From the NCBI GenBank assembly GCA_023853785.1, contig JAJIRX010000648.1, positions 186,001 to 250,000 on the forward strand: a stretch of 64,000 nt of DNA, written 5' to 3'. Positions 22,214 to 32,294 of the stretch are shown piece by piece. The stretch comes from Psilocybe azurescens (taxonomy: Eukaryota; Basidiomycota; Agaricomycetes; Agaricales; Agrocybaceae). The stretch's first letter is position 1; each line of letters begins with the position of its first letter. The position numbers and the translations under genes were made by a program. Under the pieces are notes generated by a model. The model was not told the origin of the DNA, searched no databases, and saw only the letters and a program-made list of their open reading frames with translations.

Positions 22214-23995
22214 TTAAAATAAAATGCTGATGAACATAGCAGAAATATATATTAAAAAGCGCGTGCCTTGCCTTTTAAAGTTAGACACATGATATGTAGA
22301 AGACAATGCAATAGGAAGGTGTGACGCAAATGGAGAGAGACGATCAAAGTCTCGGAGATTCCTCACGCCAACAACCCGAATAAGAAATACAGAATTAGGA
22401 ATTTGGATGTACCCAAACTGCTCGTCCCATCGCGAAAGGCTGCCAGACATCATGTCTGATGTTATATATTTCAATTTCCATACCTTGCTCCAACCCATGT
22501 CTTCCAAGATCTACCTTGAAGCGGGAAAGAGTGAAAACTTCGCCGTTGGTAGGTATCAAAAGTGTTTCAGTGAAACGCACATGATCCTACACACCATCAG
22601 AAACAGGCGAGCAAAGTAAGAACATCCAAATATACCTTCATCCATGCCACAATCCAAAAAGGTGTAGCATAACGCTAGCCTCTGTGTGTTTCCCACCACT
22701 TCTTTCCGAATTTGAGTCTGAGTCCAAAAGTTCAATGATTTCAGATGTGGAAGGCCCTGCCTGAGGTAGGAGCTCTCTGTGGCGATATAAAGAAAGGGGA
22801 AAAGGTGACATAGACTTGGAAGAACTTTCAGCGAGATCCCGGTCCTCGTGTTGCAAGTTGGGATGTGGCACTCTGGCAGGAGTTGAAGTAGGTGTAGGGT
22901 AAAATCGTTGGACGAGATTAGGATAGAATGTTGAGTCAATAAGAGATTTGCGTGCAGCTTTTTGAGCAAGGATTTTGTCGGCCGACTAGTTCGTCTTGGT
23001 TTTGTGTGAGTAAGTTCTTCTCGAATCAGAAGCCAACGGCTGAGCTCCTCATTGTCCATCAGAAACTCTTCGGCAAGCCGCTCGGATATGAATTCAAGAG
23101 TGTTATTTGGCTTACACTGCCTGCAATTAAGTTTGTGTTGTGATATATAAAGTGTTGACTCACTAGCTGATAATAACGTCCAGCGTCAAGATAGTTCGTA
23201 TCTCCCAGAGAAAGATAAGGCCCCAATGCATTAGATCGGGTCTTATGTGGTTGTGGAGGAGCAATCAGCGTAAGAATGTCTCGGATTCTGTTATTGGTGT
23301 GTTGACGAGCCAAGGCTTTGGTAAGTCCTTGAAGACTTTGTTCAGCATCGGCAAGCCGTCCCCAGCGGAACTCAGTGGTTTGTGGTAGTACATTCCGCTG
23401 AGATTGGGGTGGTGTGACAGGATGTGGAACACAACTTTCAGGAGCTCGATAGGCAGGCATGGAAGACGGGAAGAGAAAAAATTGTATGACTCGCCTCACC
23501 TTCAAATAAAGATTAAGAATGGGCCTGTAAATTCTTACGGTCTGAGCAATGACATTTAACAAAAAGAGTTACGGTTCGGGTACAAATGATCTCTTGACTA
23601 CACGTGTCGTTGCTGGCCAATGAACTTGGGAAACCTTTTTGGTAAATTCATTCTCTTCAAGTTCACGATATTTTGTCCAAAGAACTGCAAGTTCTGTGTC
23701 CGCAATGAGAGTTGGAAAGTCAAGCCGTGTGGAAATAAAGCGGATGAGGGTAGTGTCACATGTCGAACACTGAAGGATGTATCAAATTAATATGGTATAC
23801 TGCAAGTATCAAATACGACAAGGTAGACATACTTCTTGGTACCAACGTCCAGCATCTCTCGGGCAGTTAATTCCCTGACCAAAGACGTGGGGAGTATTCA
23901 CGATGGCCTTTTCTATGAGGAGGGTGCGGTGTAGGTCGTGGTGGTGCCATCTTTTGTAGTTCTCGCCGGATCTTTATTTTGATAGATCGGAGAGT
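22214..23995 (-). CDS. transposon-type ORF with GRF-like zinc finger (cargo 2)
   Basis: The first exon (about 23995-23836) contains IVNTPHVFGQGINCPRDAGR and WYQECSTCDTT after an intron. The spacing Cys..GR-aromatic..Cys..Cys resembles GRF-type zinc fingers, which bind single-stranded nucleic acid. Next come KVSQVHWPATTRVVKRSF, MPAYRAPESCVPHPVTPP, GPYLSLGDTNYLDAGRYYQ, an intron and LEFISERLAEEFLMDNEELS. A serine/acid-rich linker with GPSTSEIIELLDSDSNSER follows, then a C-terminal part with TLLIPTNGEVFTLSRF and VDLGRHGLEQGMEIEIYNIR. Frames change within the linker, probably through indels. Ends are uncertain. It lies tail-to-tail with the dynamin fragment and head-to-head with the transposase, inside the candidate element. 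Confidence 0.4.
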
Positions 23996-24898
23996 ATTTG
24001 TCGATTGCAAGGTTGTATTAGAGGTACTAGTACTGAGAGAAGACATGCCACAACAGTTAGATATGGAAATAGGTATGAGGGAAGATGTACAAATTCACCT
24101 GCCTATATGTACACATTGACAATGGCCAGCGTAGCAATAGCCACATTGAGCTGGCTTGTATCTGATCTATGCCCAGGCCAATTTACCAAACTGGTGTGGT
24201 GTAGGCCATGTACAGAATAATGGTCCAGATAGCAACTCAGAATGTTGAGAAAATGACAATAAGGAATGGCCTCAATAGCGCCAGTGAGAGTACCGAAATG
24301 GAAATGCATGGGACCGCTGATTCATGTGGCCTTAGATTTCCACGGATTTTGGCAGCCAGTCACATGCCACAGTGATGTTGCTTTACGGTTGGTTTATCTA
24401 TTCAAACCCTTCCGTTCCTCACATTCTTTGCTCACTGTCATCCGCCGTGTACCTCTGGCCACAAGTAATGCCTAATTTAAAGTTATCATGCCCTCTCTTC
24501 TGCCTGGTCAGCCTATCCTCCTCTCTGCCAGAGCCCTCGCCCCCCCACTCCAGTCCTGGCATCTACGAGAAATATGGTGTCATACGTGCCAGCTTGCTAG
24601 GCCCATTGTGCTTTTTTTTTTGTCAATCATGGTCATGGTAGTTACATATGGGCCCTGTCATGGTAGTTCTAGGCCAGGGCTATTGTTGAGAGCTACAGCG
24701 CCACAGTCATTGTTGATAGGATAGCTAAATGGCCATGATGGGCCTATGTAACTGCAATGGCCACCGGTGGACTGTGGACACAATTGGACCTTGTCAGTGG
24801 CTCAATCAGATATTCTGATGCAATTAAGTATTTGATCTACAATTTTCACTTGTATCCCGAGCCTTAATTTTCACTTGTATCCCAAGCTTTATACTTTC
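23996..24898. other. divergent intergenic between cargo 2 and transposase
   Basis: No gene supported. It separates the minus-strand zinc-finger ORF from the + strand transposase and so probably holds both promoters. Confidence 0.3.
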
Positions 24899-25494
24899 AT
24901 GAGCCATTCTCGCATCAAACGTGCCCGTGGAGGGTTTGGAACTGTTGATCCTCTCTCAGACGATGAAACTGAACTTGAGATCAGTGCTTTTAGCAACTCA
25001 GAAAGGGGCGATATACATTATTCCTATATCAAATCCACATTACATCGTGCCCAAGTATCTGAGCCGCCATTGAACAGTCATGATTCGGATTCCTCGCCGT
25101 CTATCATCAAAGATAATCTTCCCAAGCCTAACAATGAGGGTGAAAGAAAATGCAAGCAGGTATGATATCAAAATATTGTCATTAACAATATTTACTTATC
25201 TAGTATACAAATAGGGCACTTCGGCGATGCTATCATCGTTTGAGCAAGAAATGCCAGCTCTTCAAGCAGCACTTCTGGCCAAAGAACATCACTCTGGCTT
25301 AGGAAAGCCTTGCATGTGTGGTTCATTAAATGCTAGGTTCCGATGCCGATCTTGTACTCACCAAGCACTCCAATGTCACGCTTGCATATGTGATAGCCAC
25401 ACTCTTTCAGCCTGGCATCACATTGACGAATGGGTAGCGGATCATTTTAAAAGAACATCTCTTCACTCACTCGGATATCGGCACCGCTTGGGGC

Positions 25495-25499
25495 ATTTG
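25495..25499. repeat. left target-site duplication ATTTG
   Basis: ATTTG immediately precedes the TGTTACG start of the left LTR and recurs at 32290-32294 immediately after the right LTR. Confidence 0.95.
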
Positions 25500-25943
25500 T
25501 GTTACGACTTCAAGCTTATATTCACGTGCGTGGATAAAGCCAACAGTCAAGTAGTCAAGAACAGCGAGTTCCAAGCAGTGTCAAGTAAGAGGAGGTTAGA
25601 TTCTCAAGAACTAGCTAAAGAATACAGTGGATCCTTCCTGGTATAAATACTATGAACCGCACAGCAAGTTGAAACGAGTTTGAATGTTCATCAGCAGATG
25701 TATATAAGAATAGAGGAAACAGATCAAGCGTTCATCGAAAGATGTATCATAAAAGATAGAAGTGAAAGTCCATCAAAGATATGATGGAGTTTTGTAGATA
25801 TGATGGAAAGCAAAGTTCATCAGAACATACGATGATGTATCAATGATGTGACAGATGACAAAGAAAAGGGAAAAGAAAAAGAAAAGAGAAAGGAAAAGAA
25901 AAAGCAAAAGCAAAAGCAAAAAGAAAATAAAGTGTCCATAACA
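25500..25943 (-). repeat. 3' LTR (444 bp)
   Basis: Starts TGTTACGACTTC and ends CCATAACA. By eye it differs from the other LTR only by one A in each of two A runs near 25880-25910, which points to a very recent insertion. Confidence 0.95.
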
Positions 25944-25957
25944 TTACCCCCTTCTAA
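25944..25957 (-). other. polypurine tract
   Basis: On the element strand AGAAGGGGGTAA lies directly upstream of the 3' LTR, the expected plus-strand primer position. Confidence 0.8.
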
Positions 25958-26039
25958 GGTTCGACTGTCCCAGTCGAATGGTCTTCAGTATCCATAGGGT
26001 TCTCCGGTATTGTTTGCGATGCCAACGTCATCCGTGGGG

Positions 26040-26663
26040 TCATCATAATCAAAGTAATTGCTTCAGTAAGGAGAGTCGTTACGCTTGAAAGGACAGTATC
26101 TTGTCGTATGTCCTGGTCCTCAGCAGTGGCAGTGGTTGCAGGGGCAATATTGTCGTATATGTCCCAACTTTCCACATGCGAAGCATGTAACGTCCGGTCA
26201 ACGTTGATTCCCAACACTTGTCCATCGGGCTCGAGTCGGGCTGACGAGAAGGCGTGCCGGTCTGATTGTTGATGTCAAAAGGTTGTGGTGGATCAGCGTC
26301 GGTGAGTCGTTCCGTGGGGGTGTCTGCGTGCGGTGTTTGATGAGCACGTGTTCGATGGCTCGTTCAAAACCCTTGAGTTGAAGACGTTTGAGGGAGTCGG
26401 TGGCGGCTTTGTGGTGGACTCGGACTCTCGCCTGTTTGACTGCGATGTCCGCCTCAATGATTCGTATTTCGCCAGATAAATAGTTGAAGAATTCAAGTTC
26501 TCGTTCGATAAAGGGGGGGCAAAAGGCTTGACGTCGTATCGGTTTTCGGCATTTTCAAGATTTCAAGTAGTTCGTAGACGGAGAGAGTATTAAAAGGTTG
26601 AGACGATGTAGTAGTAGATTGGGGAACAGATGAGGCACGAGCAGTGGAATGAGACATTGTTGG
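26040..26663 (-). CDS. extra 3' ORF of the chromovirus with zinc knuckle
   Basis: Downstream of the chromodomain, an ATG at 26663 opens MSHSTARASSVPQSTTTSSQ and LSVYELLEILKMP. After a one-base shift at the seven-base C/G run (26514-26520) it continues FIERELEFFNYLSGEIRIIE, a helical charged segment KGFERAIEHVLIKHR and a Pro/Ser-rich part. In a further frame comes CFACGKLGHIRQYC, a perfect C-x2-C-x4-H-x4-C zinc knuckle, followed by more Cys/His. A second knuckle apart from the one in Gag is not part of the standard chromovirus layout. The frames are broken, so it may be non-functional or miscalled. Function unknown. Confidence 0.5.
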
Positions 26664-26680
26664 ATATCGATGTTTGTTGC

Positions 26681-27000
26681 CTAGAAGTGTAGCGACTTGA
26701 CCTTTCTTATAGCCTTTGTTGCCAGTCCGGGTCTAAGTTTTTCCTTGAGCTGGGAAATCCGCAGTTGATACTCTAGATTTTGGTCATGCGCCATTGCTGC
26801 GCATCTTGCCTTGAGTTCATTCTGTGCTTGTTTCTCCGCTTCTCGAGACCTTATGAACACTATCTCGAGTTCTTCAAGCATTTGTTGTCGATCTTCTTGG
26901 GATTTTGGTATTTTTGTTGTGAGGAAAATAGGTTCCTGAGTATTTTGGGGAAAGAGAGTGGACTTGACGGCGTTTGATCGAGGGAAAGGAGAGCATGTTG
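26681..27000 (-). CDS. small coiled-coil ORF of the chromovirus
   Basis: Between the chromodomain stop and the zinc-knuckle ORF, the minus strand encodes a Gln/Glu/Lys-rich helix (QQMLEELEIVFIRSREAEKQ and YQLRISQLKEKLRPG), probably a coiled coil, stopping at 26681. The start is not clear: an ATG at about 26997 opens MLSFPSIKRRQVHSL but changes frame near 26945. It could be one gene with the zinc-knuckle ORF if the stop at 26681 is an error. No family recognised. Confidence 0.35.
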
Positions 27001-27034
27001 ATTGATTATCGAGTGAGGGAAGATGGTGGTCTTT

Positions 27035-30000
27035 TTACAGCTTGTGACGTGTTCGGTAAGCCTGTAAGATTTCGTTACCGGTTTCTTCAAAGACCGAAGC
27101 CGGTTCCCACGTTGCTTCGGTGATCGGATAGTCCTTCCATTTGACGTAGTACTGGTATCCTCTTCCTCTTTTTCGATGTTTGAGAATCGTTTCTATTTCC
27201 CAATGTTCTTCTTCGTTTAATATCTCTGGTGGCGGTCGAATGAAATTAGGTCCATGTGTTTCAGTTTCGTGATATGGATTAAGAAGTGTTGCATGGAATA
27301 CATCGTGAATGAGCCATCCTTTGGGGAGTTCCAGCCGATAAGTTAGGGATCCTAAGACTTCTTTAATTTTGAAGGGTCCTTCTCGTTTTGGTGCCATTTT
27401 CTTGTGATAATTTGTTTGTAAATTTGTCGCTTCTAGCCAAACCTTTTGTCCTTGGGTGAGCGGTATGAATTTTGAGTTCTTCCTTTCAGCCATCCTTGTC
27501 CGGGCTAGTTCATGGGCTGCTAGGGCTTCTTCTCGATCCTTTTGAAGATACTTCAGTCTTTCTTCTACTGAAGGGAATTTGGTGTGTTCGAATGCGGTAG
27601 GGATTGCAATGGGGAATATCCAAGAATCAGTTCAAATGGTGTTCTCTGTCTGCCTGCATGTCTTCGATTGTTGTGAGTGAATTCAAGGGTACCAAGTCGT
27701 TCGTGCCAGTCTTCTGGATGAGATGAGCAGTATATGGATAGATAGGCTTCAATTTCTTGGTTGTATCGTTCCGTTGTTCCATCCGTTTGAGGGTGGTAAG
27801 CAGTTGAAAATTTCGATTTTACTCCGAGGAGTTTCATTAACTCCTTGAATGATTCAGCAGCAAATCTGGGGTCTCGATCTGATGTGAGGCTGTCTGGTAG
27901 TCCAAACCTTTTGTAGAGATTGTCCATTAAGAGTTTGCCAGTCTTTTCGGCATCCAGTCCTTTCATTCGGCAAGGAATAAGGATAAGTCCTTTTGTGTTC
28001 CCATGATCGGTGATGCTTAGAATCGCATCAAATTCAACTTCTCCTTGTTTGTCCAGGATCGGTGGAAGGTCTGTAAGGAAATCCATAGCACTGTCTGCAA
28101 AGGTCGGGCTGACTTTGGTCCAGGTATCGGTATGAATGATGGGTTAGAGGGATGTCGATTTATTTTGAATTGTTGGCAGGTGGCACATCCTTTTACATAT
28201 TGTTTGATGAATGATCGTAATCCTGGCCACCAGTAGTGTTGTTTTACTGAATTGAATGTTTCTAATTCTCCGGGGTGTCCAGCTGAAATAGGGTTGTGAT
28301 ATGATTTGACTATGTCCTTCCGCAGGGTTTGATCTTTTGGAATGTAGGCTCGTCCATGGTAGTATAAGATGGTTTTGCCGTTCACAATCTCTGTTTTCCA
28401 TTCTTTGAGGTCCTGTCGTGCATTTGGCGGTCCTCCCTCTAATAGGGTTTTCATTGCTTCTGCTGCGTTGTGGTCCAGTTCGTTTGCATTGGCAATCCTT
28501 TCCTGTAACTCAGTGTCAATTAAGTCGATGAAAAGCTTTTCTGGGAGTAGGGTGATGTTTTCATTGTCATGGTCTTCTTCCGGGGTAAAATCAGGGGCGT
28601 CTTGAAAGGGTATCGGATTGAATCATTTTGTTTCCAGGTAGATGTACCAATTTCAGGTTGAATTCTGAGACGTACAGAGACCAGCGCGCCTGTCGTCGGT
28701 TCAGATTTTGGGCCGATCTGAAATATGTTAAATTCTTGTGATCTGAATATACCGTAGTCGTGTGTTCTGATCCTTGGATGTAGTGTCTCCATTCCTGTAG
28801 TGCTCGGATTATTCCCAATAATTCTCTGTCATAGATTTCGTAATTTCTTTCGGTTGGGGAAAATGTTCTTGATATAAATGCGCATGGGTGTCTTTCGCCA
28901 TTTCCATCTAGTTGGGTGAGGACTGCTCCAGAGGCGTATTTTGAAGCGTCAGATTCAATTTGAAATGGTTTAGCGGGGTCAGGCATCAAGAGTACTGGTT
29001 CTTCTGTGAATCGTTTCTTTAGTTCATCAAAGGCAGCTTGAGTTACATCGTTCCATAAAAATCCTTTGTCTTTCTTCAGGAGTTCATTCAAAGGTTGAGC
29101 TACTTCAGAGAACTTCCGGATGAATTTTCGGTAAAAGTTTCCAAAGCCTAGAAATGATCGGACTTGTTTGAGAGTAGTAGGCGCTGGCCAGTCCTGAATT
29201 CCCTTGAGTTTTGTTGGGTCCATGGAGATCTTTCCTGCTTCGACAATCATTCCGAGATATTCCACTTTCTCCTGAGCAAATGAGCATTTTTCTGGCTTGA
29301 GATAGAGATCGTTTTCTCGGAGTCGTTGGAGAACCATTTTAGTGTACTTTTCCAGTTCCTCTCGATCTTTTGCAAAGATTAAGATGTCGTCCATATAGAT
29401 GATTACAAAGCATTGTGATATCATATCTTCAAAGATCGAGTCCATCATGGATTGGAAGGTTGCCGGGAGTTGCACATGCCAAAGAACATTACAGTTGGTT
29501 CAAAAGTCCTCGGTTGGTTTTGAATGCTGCCTTCCATTGGTCGCTGTCTTTTATCCCTGATGTTATTGTAGCCCCATCGGATATCCAGCTTTGTGAAGAA
29601 TTTTGCGCCTTTTAACTTGTCCATGAGCTCCGTTATTCGTGGTAAGGGGTAGGCATTTTTGATGGTCCAATCGTTCAGATATCTGTAGTCTTGACAAGGT
29701 CTGAGCTTTCCATCCTTTTTTGATACGAAGAAGAATGGAGATGCCATAGGTGATTCAGAGGGCCGAATGTATCCTTTATCCAATTGTTCCTTTGTCCAGT
29801 TGTCCAGTTCCATTTGTTCTGCCGGTGTAATGTTATATGCCTTGAATTTCTTTGGTATGAATCCTTCTTTTAACTCGATTTTGTGGTCCCATGGTCTTGG
29901 TTCCGGGAATTGGTCTGCCGCTTGTTTGTCGAAGAGATCCATATATGACTGATATTCTGGGGGAATAATTTCTTGGAGAGGTTTTGTGGGTTTCTCCGGT

Positions 30001-30527
30001 TCGTATTGTTGAGCTAATGTTTGCGAGGTAGTGATCTTGGTGTTAAGCCATGTTTCTTTTATTTCATCTTCGTTTGCGTCTCCGATGTATTGGATGATCA
30101 GTGATTCGAATTCTTCCAATGGGTGGGTGGTCTCAATTATTGATGTTTGTTCGTCTGTTTCTTCTTCAATGGTAGTCTGATTTATTGTGGGTCCTTGACG
30201 TGGTTTCCAAGTTATCTGTCCGTTCTGCCAGTTGATTCCTGGATTCTTTTCCTGTAACCATGGGAAACCCAGAATGATCTTCTGTTTCCCTAGTCCAGAG
30301 ACCAATAACTTTTCCCGATGGTTTCGATTTCCAACTTTTAAGTCCAGGTCCACAAACGATGAGATGGTTCCCTTCTTGTTTGGAGTCCCATCTACATTGT
30401 AAACTCGGATCGGTTTTTCCAAGGGTTGGGTCTTGAGTCCAAGTTTTTGTGCATAATTCTGGTCAATGAATTTTCCTCCTGCTCCTGAGTCTAAGAGAGC
30501 AGCGGTTTCCGACGATTTGTGAGCCAT
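27035..30527 (-). CDS. pol: Pol polyprotein: protease, RT, RNase H, integrase, chromodomain
   Basis: Protease with active-site LLDSGAGG near 30490. Reverse transcriptase: [32 protein letters not shown], and the catalytic [14 protein letters not shown] near 29400. RNase H of the Ty3 type: [29 protein letters not shown] and [10 protein letters not shown]. Integrase: H2C2 zinc finger ([16 protein letters not shown]), then core motifs [24 protein letters not shown] and [17 protein letters not shown], giving D, D and E. The C-terminal chromodomain reads [19 protein letters not shown] and [16 protein letters not shown]. Frame shifts lie in runs at 29555-29557, 29502-29505 and 29465-29467, and between 28591 and 27493 the frame also changes. 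The domain set is complete, so the element may be active once consensus indels are resolved. Confidence 0.92.
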
Positions 30528-30568
30528 TCTGTTTCTTTGCAGGGAATGAAACTGGTAGAAGCATAGTT

Positions 30569-31800
30569 TTATTCTCGATTGTTGCCGTAAGTACAGATTG
30601 TATCTTCAGATAAGGAGAGACAGACGTCGCTCTGTTTCTCCACTTTAAAAATCCTTTTCTTCTTTCTCTTCAAATCCTGTTTTAACCATGAGGTCTGCAA
30701 GTTCATCTTTTCGTCCTTGTTCAGGCTCCTGATATGGGCATGGAGTTCCTTTGGGGTCCACTTCTTGCTAGGTTGTCCTTGGGTTCTGTTCTGGTTTGTT
30801 GGTCCTTTCTGTGGGCAATCTCTGGATAGATGTCCTCGTTGTTTGCACCTGAAACAGGCGCCTTTCCTGATTAATTCAGCTCGTTCTTCGGCTGTCATGG
30901 CGCTTACGTCCATCCTGTTTGGGTCGTAGTTCCTGTTGTTCCTTGGGAAATTGTTCCAGCGTGGTGTCCTCCTACGTTCTTCTGGTTCTTCTCTAAAGAC
31001 CTTGGCCAGTCTATAGTTGGTGTCAAATGTTGTTGCTTTTTGTACCAGCCTTGGATCGTTCTTGGAAGGTCTTCGGAGTACAGGATCCTGTCAGCGAGTT
31101 GAGGTGTGATGCATTTTGGAATAATCCTATGAGATGGGCATGGTCTGATTCTGTTTCTGTTCCTAGGTTGGCTTGTCCTACCAACAACTTGAATTTGTTG
31201 ATGATGTCTTCCACCCTTTCGTTGGGTTTTTGCCTAAGTCGTTTTATGTCGTTCATGGCTGATCTGGTTTCATCCACTGGAGTGAATGCGTCGTGGAATT
31301 TTTCGAGAAATGTTCCAAGGGTGTCCCATTCGAGGGTTTGGTTGGGACTAGTTCCTTTTGTCCCTCGAGGTCAAGTACTGTTCCTTCCATAGTTTTGCTC
31401 CTCCTTCCATGCAAAATGATAAAATGAAGGCAATTTTCTTCTTGTCTGTGTTGTAGACGTCATCGTTTATGTCCATGTAGAGATAGCAGTCTTGCATGAA
31501 AGACCTGGATTTTGTCCTGTCTCCATCGAATCACGGTGGGTTTGTTGATCGAGATTTCTTTCTTTCCGTTTGTTTCCGACCATGTCTGTGTCTTGTTCTT
31601 CTTGATCTATCGCCAGGGTTGATAATAAGTCGTATAGCGAGTTTGATAGGTCTTCATTGCCTAGTTTGATATCTTCAGAGCTTTGTCTGGACAGGTTTGG
31701 TGTCTGCCAATTTTGTGTTGGGGTTCCTTCTTCTGAGCTGTCAGTAGCGGGAATTCCACCTTTCAGTGGTGCCGTGTTTCGTTTCGGATTTCAGAGGTCT
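30569..31800 (-). CDS. gag: Gag of the chromovirus
   Basis: Capsid-like segments on the minus strand include SFMQDCYLYMDINDDVYN, KKKIAFILSFCMEGGAKLW, SAMNDIKRLRQKPNERVEDI and INKFKLLVGQANLG, then AMTAEERAELIRKGACFR and the nucleocapsid zinc knuckle CFRCKQRGHLSRDC at about 30850. This is the standard retrotransposon Gag layout of mushroom chromoviruses. The start is not resolved because the frame changes near 31500 and 31350. It ends about 40 bp before the protease ORF. Confidence 0.8.
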
Positions 31801-31833
31801 CGTCTGCTGGGGAGCGGGCGAGATTCGTAGATG

Positions 31834-31845
31834 AGCTAGTTCTTT
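31834..31845 (-). promoter_or_regulatory. primer-binding site, Tf1-type self-priming
   Basis: Directly inside the 5' LTR the element strand reads AAAGAACTAGCT. It does not start with TGG, so it is not a usual tRNA primer site. Eleven bases (AAGAACTAGCT) are the exact reverse complement of AGCTAGTTCTT inside the LTR at 31952-31962, just where transcription should start. Confidence 0.75.
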
Positions 31846-32289
31846 TGTTACGACTTCAAGCTTATATTCACGTGCGTGGATAAAGCCAACAGTCAAGTAG
31901 TCAAGAACAGCGAGTTCCAAGCAGTGTCAAGTAAGAGGAGGTTAGATTCTCAAGAACTAGCTAAAGAATACAGTGGATCCTTCCTGGTATAAATACTATG
32001 AACCGCACAGCAAGTTGAAACGAGTTTGAATGTTCATCAGCAGATGTATATAAGAATAGAGGAAACAGATCAAGCGTTCATCGAAAGATGTATCATAAAA
32101 GATAGAAGTGAAAGTCCATCAAAGATATGATGGAGTTTTGTAGATATGATGGAAAGCAAAGTTCATCAGAACATACGATGATGTATCAATGATGTGACAG
32201 ATGACAAAGAAAAGGGAAAAGAAAAGAAAAGAGAAAGGAAAAGAAAAAAGCAAAAGCAAAAGCAAAAAGAAAATAAAGTGTCCATAACA
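31846..32289 (-). repeat. 5' LTR (444 bp) with promoter
   Basis: Starts TGTTACG and ends CCATAACA on the + strand. On the element strand a TATTTATA box (about 31988-31995) lies roughly 33 nt upstream of AGCTAGTTCTT (31962 to 31952), a good fit for TATA box and transcription start. Confidence 0.95.
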
Positions 32290-32294
32290 ATTTG
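32290..32294. repeat. right target-site duplication ATTTG
   Basis: Matches 25495-25499. Confidence 0.95.

Larger units (their letters stand above)
25500..32289 (-). mobile_element. complete Ty3/Gypsy chromovirus (LTR retrotransposon)
   Basis: A 6,790-bp element oriented on the minus strand: 5' LTR 31846-32289, self-complementary primer site next to it, gag, pol in the order protease, reverse transcriptase, RNase H, integrase, chromodomain, then extra ORFs, a purine tract and the 3' LTR 25500-25943. The LTRs start TGTTA and end TAACA. It is flanked by a 5-bp duplication ATTTG and interrupts the KDZ transposase gene. The chromodomain after integrase places it among chromoviruses. Frame breaks inside pol all lie in short runs. 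Confidence 0.95.

Noticed and set aside
22214..23995. TET/JBP oxygenase, often linked with KDZ transposons
   Set aside because: No HxD iron-binding motif or double-stranded beta-helix signature is visible in this ORF or elsewhere in the element.
24899..25646. Independent zinc-cluster protein ending at 25646
   Set aside because: The last 49 codons read into the LTR. The true continuation is the transposase exon beyond the retroelement.
31834..31845. tRNA primer-binding site for the retroelement
   Set aside because: The site does not begin with TGG and matches no tRNA 3' end; self-complementarity to the LTR explains it better.
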